Made by a program: the position numbers and the translations under genes | The notes under the pieces: generated by a model | The model's database searches: none | What the model saw: the letters and a program-made list of their open reading frames with translations, nothing else | Told to the model about the DNA's origin: nothing | Assembly: GCA_036489495.1 (NCBI GenBank) | Contig: DASXFR010000028.1 | Coordinates: 1-11,906, forward strand | Direction: 5' to 3' | Source: DASZIT01 sp036489495 | GTDB taxonomy: Bacteria; Actinomycetota; Acidimicrobiia; Acidimicrobiales; RAAP-2 | DNA: 11,906 bases | Part shown: one piece after another, positions 7,066 through 11,906 of the stretch | Layout of the letters: every line of letters starts with the position of its first letter | Position numbering within the stretch: position 1 is the stretch's first letter

Positions 7066-7964
7066 CAGCTCAGTTGGTTGGCCAACTCGACGAACCGACC
7101 GGCAGCCGGGGCCAACGGCCCGGCCAGATGGATGAGCACGATTGATCGGGTGACCGGGGGGTCCGGACGGACCACGGTGGCGCCGTGGAGTTCTGCCACC
7201 TGGGCGGTGGCTTCGGGCACCAGCGCGGCACCGGCGCCGGCCAGTACCAGCGGCACGATGGCGTCGCGCTGGGCGGTGACCACCGCCACCCGGGGCCCGG
7301 ATCCCGGCTCGCCGCCCAGACCCTCATCGAGGAGGCGGCGGGTGGAGGTCCCGGGCGGGGCGGCCACGAACGGGAGGTCGGTCAACGTGGCCATGTCCAC
7401 CCGGGTCTTCCCTCCGGCCGAGGTTCGAAGCGACGGCGGCGCCATCCCCGGCGGCAACACCAGCACCAGTGCCTGTTCGCCGAGCGGGTGGGCCACCAGG
7501 CCGTCGGGCAACCGATCGGAGTCGGTGAGCCCGAGCTCCCGCCGACCGTCCCGGACCCTGGCCACCACCCCGGCCGAGTCTTCCGGGGCCGCCAGGTCGA
7601 CGGTCACCGCCGGGTAGTCACGCCGGAACCGGCCCACCAGCCCGGCCAACGGATCGGCGGCCAGGGTGGGGAGGCTGGCGATGGCCAGGCTGCCGGCCTC
7701 CAGCCCGGTGACCGACGCCACCGCCGCCCGCCCGGTCTCCACGTCCCGCAGAGCTTGCCGGGCCGGCCCGATGAGGGCGGCCCCGGCCGGGGTCACCACC
7801 ACCCGGCGGCCCAACCGGTGGAAGAGGATGGTGCCGAGCTCGGTCTCCAGCTCCTTGACGGCCAGGGACAGGGCGGGCTGGGACACCGACACCGCCCGGG
7901 AAGCGGCGGTGAACCCCTGGTGGTCGGCCACCGCCAGGAAATGCTCGAGCCGGCGTAGGTCCAT
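7065..7964 (-). CDS. LysR-type transcriptional regulator
   Basis: 299 residues from ATG 7962-7964; an in-frame TTG two codons upstream is disfavoured because of the promoter geometry described at 7965-7976. The first 60 residues form the winged helix-turn-helix typical of the family (LRRLEHFLAVADHQGFTAAS, then VSQPALSLAVKELETELG and LFHRLGRRVVVTPAG). Residues about 90-299 fit the periplasmic-binding-like effector domain; the ligand cannot be predicted. Length is normal for the family. It is divergent from the MFS exporter and overlaps the downstream DsbA-like gene by one base (TGATG). LysR regulators commonly control the gene transcribed in the opposite direction and repress themselves, so the exporter and the DsbA-like gene are the natural targets. 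That is inference from layout. Confidence 0.93.
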   Translation of the reverse strand: MDLRRLEHFLAVADHQGFTAASRAVSVSQPALSLAVKELETELGTILFHRLGRRVVVTPAGAALIGPARQALRDVETGRAAVASVTGLEAGSLAIASLPTLAADPLAGLVGRFRRDYPAVTVDLAAPEDSAGVVARVRDGRRELGLTDSDRLPDGLVAHPLGEQALVLVLPPGMAPPSLRTSAGGKTRVDMATLTDLPFVAAPPGTSTRRLLDEGLGGEPGSGPRVAVVTAQRDAIVPLVLAGAGAALVPEATAQVAELHGATVVRPDPPVTRSIVLIHLAGPLAPAAGRFVELANQLS

Positions 7965-7972
7965 TTGCAAAT
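7963..7972. promoter_or_regulatory. Palindrome ATTTGCAAAT over the LysR start
   Basis: A perfect 10-base inverted repeat spans the LysR start codon, its -10 spacer and the possible -35 of the divergent exporter promoter. It sits at the edge of an AT-rich block (7963-8000) that also carries several ATCA repeats. A protein bound here would cover both promoters, so it is a candidate operator for LysR autoregulation. Classical LysR sites are longer T-N11-A dyads, and I do not see a clean one, so the assignment is tentative. Confidence 0.35.
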
Positions 7973-7976
7973 CATA
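7965..7976 (-). promoter_or_regulatory. LysR gene promoter -10 box, leaderless arrangement
   Basis: On the minus strand TATGAT (plus positions 7976-7971) matches the -10 consensus TATAAT at five of six bases. It is followed by exactly six bases (TTGCAA) and then the ATG at 7964-7962. Bacterial transcription starts about seven bases after the -10 box, so the message would begin at the A of ATG. No ribosome binding site is present, which agrees with a leaderless transcript. A -35 match at the proper spacing is poor, as in many actinobacterial leaderless promoters. Confidence 0.6.
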
Positions 7977-7993
7977 TCAAAACAATCAATAAT
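7965..7993 (+). promoter_or_regulatory. Possible promoter of the MFS exporter gene
   Basis: TTGCAA (7965-7970) and AATAAT (7988-7993) are separated by 17 bases, matching the -35 and -10 consensus at four and five of six positions. Transcription would start near 8000, leaving a leader of about 35 bases before the GTG start. The -35 overlaps the spacer of the LysR promoter on the other strand, so the two promoters are interlocked face to face. Confidence 0.45.
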
Positions 7994-8034
7994 CACTATT
8001 CGACTTCTGGCACGGCATCGTCCACCATGGGAGG

Positions 8035-9597
8035 GTGGAGACGGAAATCGAGGAAAGGCCGACCGGATGGCGGCAGCTGATCGTCGAGCCGCGTCGACCC
8101 GCCTGGATCCGGAACCGTCCCGGGGCCTACCGACTGGCGGTGGCCGCCGTCTGCATCGGCGCCTTCATGGGTCAACTCGACGCCAGCATCGTCACCCAGG
8201 CGTTTCCCACCCTCGAGCGGTCGTTCGGGGTCGGGGTCGGCCCGGTCACCTGGGTCGGCCTCAGCTACCTGCTGGTGCTGGTGGCCACCGTCGCCGCGGT
8301 GGGCCGGTTCGCCGACATGTTCGGGCGCAAGCTCCTCTACATCTACGGCTTCCTCATCTTCATCGCCGGATCGGCCCTCTGTGCGCTGGCGCCGAACCTC
8401 TACGTGCTGTGCGGGTGCCGGGTGCTCCAAGCCATCGGGGCGGCGATGTTGCAGGCCAACAGCGTGGCCATCATCGCCCTGGCCGTGCCCCGCCACCGCC
8501 TCGGCCGCTCGATCGGCATCCAGGGTGCCGCCCAGGCGCTGGGCTTGGCCTTCGGCCCGTCGGTCGGCGGGCTGCTGCTGGCGGTGGGCGGGTGGCGGCT
8601 GTTGTTCTTGGTCAACGTGCCGGTCGGGGCGATCGGGGTGGTGGCCGGGCTGTTGTTCATCCCCCGCAGCCGGCACCTCCAGGCTCGGGTCGGTTTCGAC
8701 TGGTCCGGCTTCGTCCTGTTCTTCCCGGCAGTGGTGGCGTTGGTGTCGGTGATCTCGCTGGGGAACGCCCAGGGCTGGACCTCGCCCTGGATCCTCGGCC
8801 TCATCGGGGTGGCGGTGATCCTCGGCATCGGGTTCGTGGCCCGGGAACGCCGGTTCCCCGAGCCGATGGTGGACCTGTCGCTGTTCCGGCGGGCCCGGTT
8901 CAGCGCCGGGATCGTCAGCGGGATGCTGTCGTTTCTGGTCTTGTTCGGGGTGTTGGTGATCGTTCCCTTCCTGCTCGAACGCGGCTACGGGCTGGGCTCG
9001 GCCCGGTCGGGGATCGAGTTGATGGCCATGCCGTTGGCCCTCGGGATCCTCGCCCCGCTCGCCGGCCGCCTGGCCGACCGGGTGGGGGTCGGACCCCCGG
9101 GGGTGGCCGGGATGGTGCTGGTGGTGCTGGGCTTGGTCGGGCTGGCGGTGTGGGATCCGACCACCCCCGGCTTCGTCGCCCTGCTGGTGTTGGTCGGCGC
9201 CGGCCTCGGCCTGTTCGTGTCTCCCAACAATGCCGGGATCATGGCGGCCATCCCCGCCCAGCAGTCCGGGCTCGCCTCCGGGGTCCTGAACATGACCCGG
9301 GGGATCGGGACCGCCCTGGGGTTGGCGGTGAGCGGCGCGGTGTTCGGCTCCTTGGCCGGCAACCTGGCGGATGCCGCCCAGGTGCGTCATGCCTTTTCGA
9401 TCACCGCCCTGGTGTTGGCCGCCGCCGCCGGGCTGGCCGCCGCGGTGGCCCTCTACGGGGTCATCGCCGACCCGGCCCCGCACCGGGCTCACGCCCACCG
9501 GACCGGCGGGTCGGGTCCCGCCACCCCACTACTGGTGGGCGGCGGCGGACCCGGTGGGCTGGGGATTGGCCGACATCGAGATGAAGTCGCGGGATGA
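8035..9597 (+). CDS. DHA2-type (14-TM) MFS drug:proton antiporter
   Basis: 520 residues of mostly hydrophobic sequence with about 14 membrane helices starting near residue 31, the EmrB/QacA-like layout of proton-driven multidrug exporters. Seen: LDASIVTQAFPTL (48-60), like the first-helix LDxTIVNVALP signature; motif A GRFADMFGRK (90-99); motif B around R129 (RVLQAIGAA); motif C-like GLAFGPSVGG (170-179); and GGWRLLFLVNVPVG (185-198). It acts in the cytoplasmic membrane; the substrate is unknown. GTG 8035 is the only usual start codon between the upstream in-frame stop (7990-7992) and the first helix. GGGAGG directly abuts it, so spacing is unusually short. The gene is divergent from LysR, its likely regulator. 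The final 40 or so residues are a Gly/Pro/His-rich cytoplasmic tail whose last 22 codons overlap the convergent neighbour. Confidence 0.92.
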   Translation: METEIEERPTGWRQLIVEPRRPAWIRNRPGAYRLAVAAVCIGAFMGQLDASIVTQAFPTLERSFGVGVGPVTWVGLSYLLVLVATVAAVGRFADMFGRKLLYIYGFLIFIAGSALCALAPNLYVLCGCRVLQAIGAAMLQANSVAIIALAVPRHRLGRSIGIQGAAQALGLAFGPSVGGLLLAVGGWRLLFLVNVPVGAIGVVAGLLFIPRSRHLQARVGFDWSGFVLFFPAVVALVSVISLGNAQGWTSPWILGLIGVAVILGIGFVARERRFPEPMVDLSLFRRARFSAGIVSGMLSFLVLFGVLVIVPFLLERGYGLGSARSGIELMAMPLALGILAPLAGRLADRVGVGPPGVAGMVLVVLGLVGLAVWDPTTPGFVALLVLVGAGLGLFVSPNNAGIMAAIPAQQSGLASGVLNMTRGIGTALGLAVSGAVFGSLAGNLADAAQVRHAFSITALVLAAAAGLAAAVALYGVIADPAPHRAHAHRTGGSGPATPLLVGGGGPGGLGIGRHRDEVAG

Positions 9598-10719
9598 GGA
9601 TTCGAAGTACCGGTTGGGGGCGCCGTTCATCGAGCTGAGCAGCTTGGTGCCGTTGGCCGGGGCGGCCGGCTTCCCCGGCTCCGGGGTGAAGAAGAAGTAG
9701 TCGACCCAGTAGGTGTTGATGTCCATCTCCATGGCTCGGACGGCCCCGGCGTGGAGGAGCACGTTGGCCAAGGTGTAGACGCTGAGGCCCGGACCGCCGG
9801 CATAGACCAGGGCCCCGCTGGCGGTGACCCCGACACCCGACCGCCAGACCAGCAGCTTGTTCCCCAGGGTGGCTCCCCACTTGCCGGTCGAGTCCGACTG
9901 GAGCCCGGGGGACAGGTGGCCCTGGTCGATGATCAGATCCAGGTTCTGGCGAACGCTGACCACGTCGGGTCCCAGGGTCGCGTCCCGGCCCCATTTGGCC
10001 ACCGTGACCTTCCCGGTGTCGTAGATGACCAGCGAGGCCGCCCCCGGCCGCATGGTGTAGATCAACCGGCCCTCGCTGTAGTAGCCGCCGTCGGAATCCT
10101 GCATGCGGAACCCGGAATTGAACTGGGCGACCAGTTGGCTCGCCTGCTCGGCGGTGGGTGGGGCGACGTCCCTGAACCCGGGCACCCCGGGTACGTCGGT
10201 GCCGGAGAACAGGGTGGCCTTCAACAGCTTGGTGTCCATCCACGCCACCCCGGTGAGCAGGCTGGTGTGCACCGGGTCGGGGCGCAGGTAGGTGGTGTAG
10301 ACGGCCGGCACCCCGCCGACCAGCCGGCCGACCGGTGTCCACTGGCCCTCGCCGCCGACCGGATCCGGCACGATCGGGTGGAGGGCGGAGGGCACCGGCA
10401 GGTGGGCGACGTTGGCGTAGTTGGCCGACGAGAACGTCGTCGGCTTGTGGGTGGCCACCGCCACATTGGCCCGGCCGCCCTTCGGGGGTTGATGGTGGGA
10501 GTACCACTCGTTCTCCACCCACCGGACGATCCCGCTGCCGCCGTGGGACCGGACCCACTCGACGCTCTTGGCCTGGAGGCCCTCGGTTCCCGAGGCGGTG
10601 ATGGCACTGAAATACGACCATCCGGCCACGATGAGGAACACCGCCAGGGCACCCAGCAAGGCGGCCGCGACCTTTCGTTTCCGGCTTCGAAAGGGACGCA
10701 CCGGGCGAGGATAGGCCAC
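9529..10719 (-). CDS. Membrane-anchored phosphodiester glycosidase-like protein
   Basis: 396 residues from GTG 10717-10719; no good ribosome binding site is visible, but the start places a basic N-terminus (RSRKRK, 11-16) before a hydrophobic anchor or signal segment (17-40), as expected for an exported protein. The C-terminal half resembles the phosphodiester glycosidase family (NAGPA-type, PF09992). Seen: VAQFNSGFRM at 197-206 where the family usually has NGGFF-like sequence; VRQNLDLIIDQG (256-267); RSGVGVTASGALVY (293-306); and an LANVLLHAGAVRAMEMDINT stretch (318-336) where the family usually shows a DGGGST-type motif. Known members remove N-acetylglucosamine from phosphodiester-linked sugars. 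The variant motifs here make activity and substrate uncertain. It lies between a divergent unknown gene and the convergent exporter, whose coding region it overlaps by 69 bases. No operon partner is visible. Confidence 0.7.
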   Translation of the reverse strand: MAYPRPVRPFRSRKRKVAAALLGALAVFLIVAGWSYFSAITASGTEGLQAKSVEWVRSHGGSGIVRWVENEWYSHHQPPKGGRANVAVATHKPTTFSSANYANVAHLPVPSALHPIVPDPVGGEGQWTPVGRLVGGVPAVYTTYLRPDPVHTSLLTGVAWMDTKLLKATLFSGTDVPGVPGFRDVAPPTAEQASQLVAQFNSGFRMQDSDGGYYSEGRLIYTMRPGAASLVIYDTGKVTVAKWGRDATLGPDVVSVRQNLDLIIDQGHLSPGLQSDSTGKWGATLGNKLLVWRSGVGVTASGALVYAGGPGLSVYTLANVLLHAGAVRAMEMDINTYWVDYFFFTPEPGKPAAPANGTKLLSSMNGAPNRYFESSSRDFISMSANPQPTGSAAAHQ

Positions 10720-10723
10720 GGTG

Positions 10724-10772
10724 CCGGGCCCGGGGTGTCACCATCCCGGCCGCTGTCTCCGCGGCGGGCCGG
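10724..10772. promoter_or_regulatory. GC palindromes in the divergent intergenic region
   Basis: The 136-base gap between the phosphodiester glycosidase-like gene and the 168-residue gene must hold both promoters. It contains the perfect palindrome CCGGGCCCGG (10724-10733) four bases upstream of the GTG start, and an inverted repeat CCGGCC (10746-10751) / GGCCGG (10767-10772). Either could be an operator, but both are simple GC sequences. TAAAGT (10800-10805) is a possible -10 box for the plus-strand gene, without a clear -35. Confidence 0.2.
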
Positions 10773-10855
10773 CCACAGGCAGCCGGCTCCGGCAACGCGT
10801 AAAGTTGCAGCGCTCACCCGCCCGAGTTGGAAGAGCCAGGCGACTGGAGGCACCC

Positions 10856-11362
10856 ATGTCGATGGGAGACCGCTACCAAGAGAACCTCGAAAAGGCCGTC
10901 GGGCCGTTGATCGACGGCCCGCTGGTGCTGGCGACGATCGGCAGTCCGGTCGGAGCGATGGCCCATCTCTTCACCGCCGAGGCCTTCAACCTCGGATTGG
11001 CCGGCGCCGGTGAGGACTTGTTCCGAGTCTCGGGGGCATCGCGTGGGAAAGTCCGTCGAGACGAGATGAAAGACGTTCGACTTCCTCAGAGCTTTGCCGT
11101 CGCCCTCACCCCGACCTCGGTCTACTTCTTCAAATGGAAGCCCTTCTGGGGTCGGGTGAAGATCAAGAAGGAGCTGGCCCGCCTGCCCCGCGACGGGCTC
11201 AAGGTGAAGATCTCGAAAGGGAAGGCCACCGCCACCACCTTCCTCCTCGTCTCGGAGAGCGCCGGGATGCGGACCGCCTTCGACATGGCGACACTGAGGA
11301 TGGCCAAGGCCACCGCCAAGGTCCAAGAGGTCGTCGCCGCCTTCGCGCCCGAGACGGTCTGA
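10856..11362 (+). CDS. Conserved-looking protein of unknown function, 168 residues
   Basis: I do not recognise a named family. ATG 10856 is chosen because GGAGG (10846-10850) lies five bases upstream, one of the clearest ribosome sites in the window; the frame is open further upstream without such support. There is no signal peptide or membrane helix. Residues 1-50 are mixed helical and hydrophobic (VGPLIDGPLVLATIGSPVGA). The middle shows alternating beta-like segments (SFAVALTPTSVYFFKWKPFW, about 80-99), a very basic turn (RVKIKKELARLPRDGLKVKI, about 101-120) and a final long helix (about 144-164). A strand-rich core closed by a C-terminal helix is compatible with a small PH-like fold, but that is only a pattern impression. 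The gene is divergent from the glycosidase-like gene and 61 bases upstream of the terminal hydrolase, which seems to have its own promoter. Confidence 0.85.
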   Translation: MSMGDRYQENLEKAVGPLIDGPLVLATIGSPVGAMAHLFTAEAFNLGLAGAGEDLFRVSGASRGKVRRDEMKDVRLPQSFAVALTPTSVYFFKWKPFWGRVKIKKELARLPRDGLKVKISKGKATATTFLLVSESAGMRTAFDMATLRMAKATAKVQEVVAAFAPETV

Positions 11363-11411
11363 ACCGCCCCGGCGTCGCCGATCATTTTCTCAGTGAGGAC
11401 GCCCCGGCCGG

Positions 11412-11417
11412 TAGGGT
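11412..11417 (+). promoter_or_regulatory. Possible -10 box giving a leaderless hydrolase transcript
   Basis: TAGGGT fits the TAnnnT -10 pattern and ends exactly six bases before ATC 11424, the same spacing seen between TATGAT and ATG at the LysR gene. Transcription would begin at the proposed first codon. No convincing -35 is seen. The TAG at 11412-11414 is also the in-frame stop that bounds the hydrolase frame on its left. Confidence 0.35.
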
Positions 11418-11423
11418 GTCGCC

Positions 11424-11906
11424 ATCCGCCGGCCACCGTTTCTCTGGCTCATTGGTATCGCGCTGGTCGCCGCGGCGGTCACGGTGGCGGCGGTCTGGGT
11501 GGCATCGTCGGGATCGGGCTCGTCGAACGTCGGGACCCCATCCGGGCCTTACGCCCAGCCGGGGCCGTTCGCCGCCGGTGTCACCACCGAGCAATTCCCG
11601 GGTGGGCCGGTGGAGGTGTGGTACCCGATCGACCCAGCCGCGGCCCAGGGCCATCCTCGGGCCGCCTACGACCTCCGCGACTGGTTGCCGCCCGACCTCG
11701 CCGCCCGGGTGCCGGTCGGGACCGGGTCGTTCACCACTGACGCCTACCGCGATGTCACCGCCTCGAAGCTCGGTCCTTTCCCGTTGGTGCTGTTCGCTTC
11801 CGGTCTGTATTCGTTCCGGGACCAGTCGACGTTCCTGACCACGTGGTTGGCGTCGTGGGGATACGTGGTCGCCTCCCCGGAGTTCAGCGCCCACGACGTG
11901 AGCGAG
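11424..11906 (+). CDS. Membrane-anchored alpha/beta hydrolase (3'-truncated)
   Basis: 161 codons run to the window edge without a stop. The N-terminus (RRPPFLWLIGIALVAAAVTV, then AAVWVASSGSGSS) is a classic basic start plus hydrophobic signal or anchor, so the protein is exported. About residues 50-75 (FAAGVTTEQFPGGPVEVWYP) and the later FPLVLFASGLYSFRDQSTFL, TTWLASWGYVVASPEF resemble the strand-oxyanion region of dienelactone hydrolase or platelet-activating-factor acetylhydrolase-like esterases. The usual HG after that strand reads ASG here. The nucleophile, acid and histidine would be beyond the edge. The frame is bounded by TAG 11412-11414, and between it and the anchor there is no ATG, GTG or TTG. 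I propose ATC 11424 as the start because it gives a typical anchor and follows a -10 box at leaderless spacing. GTG 11484 is the first usual start codon but would delete most of the anchor. A sequencing error is also possible. Confidence 0.75.
   Translation, partial: MRRPPFLWLIGIALVAAAVTVAAVWVASSGSGSSNVGTPSGPYAQPGPFAAGVTTEQFPGGPVEVWYPIDPAAAQGHPRAAYDLRDWLPPDLAARVPVGTGSFTTDAYRDVTASKLGPFPLVLFASGLYSFRDQSTFLTTWLASWGYVVASPEFSAHDVSE

Noticed and set aside
6028..7617. 529-codon plus-strand frame across GH16, DsbA-like and LysR genes
   Set aside because: It crosses three well-supported minus-strand genes and a terminator region and has no recognisable domain.
8027..8080. 17-codon basic mini-ORF overlapping the exporter start, a possible regulatory leader peptide
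   Set aside because: No ribosome site precedes its ATG, and a short frame like this is expected by chance. Nothing but position supports it.
7996..9498. 500-codon minus-strand frame opposite the MFS exporter
   Set aside because: His/Gln/Gly-rich antisense translation, whereas the plus frame shows membrane helices and MFS motifs.
9461..10795. 444-codon minus-strand frame overlapping the glycosidase-like gene
   Set aside because: A shifted-frame shadow of the real gene, Arg/Gly-rich with no domain. The neighbouring frame has an anchor and family motifs.

Overview
The window is 11.9 kb of very GC-rich, densely packed bacterial DNA. The GC-rich third codon positions, the actinobacterial-type SNF2 helicase with its small downstream partner, and a DsbA-like protein resembling mycothiol-linked mycobacterial enzymes all point to an actinobacterium. 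An acidimicrobial-type lineage is my guess, not something the sequence proves. No rRNA, tRNA, CRISPR array, insertion sequence or phage gene was recognised. No gene-free stretch exceeds about 165 bases.

Layout, left to right. (1) The 3' part of an acyl-CoA carboxylase carboxyltransferase (plus strand, cut by the left edge). (2) A large SNF2-family ATPase/helicase, overlapped by a small gene that looks like the C-terminal half of the SWIM-zinc-finger proteins usually paired with such helicases. (3) Converging on these, a minus-strand secreted or membrane-anchored GH16 glycoside hydrolase with a Thr-rich linker. (4) A minus-strand two-gene operon, a LysR-type regulator followed by a DsbA-like oxidoreductase with a CxxA active site. 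It is divergent from (5) a plus-strand 14-TM DHA2-type MFS exporter. (6) A minus-strand membrane-anchored protein resembling phosphodiester glycosidases, whose 3' end overlaps that of the exporter. (7) A divergent plus-strand gene for a 168-residue protein of unknown function. (8) The 5' part of a membrane-anchored alpha/beta hydrolase (plus strand, cut by the right edge).

How the genes may work together: the helicase and its partner are probably co-translated and act on nucleic acid. The LysR regulator, DsbA-like protein and exporter share one AT-rich intergenic region and form a plausible regulated detoxification/efflux unit. The GH16 enzyme, phosphodiester glycosidase-like protein and terminal hydrolase are separate envelope or extracellular functions.

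The most unusual signals are at gene starts. The LysR gene has a TATGAT -10 box exactly six bases before its ATG, which implies a leaderless transcript. The terminal hydrolase has the same geometry (TAGGGT, six bases) but with ATC where the start codon should be. No complete new multi-gene system is evident; the strongest leads are these start sites, the truncated helicase partner and the CxxA oxidoreductase.
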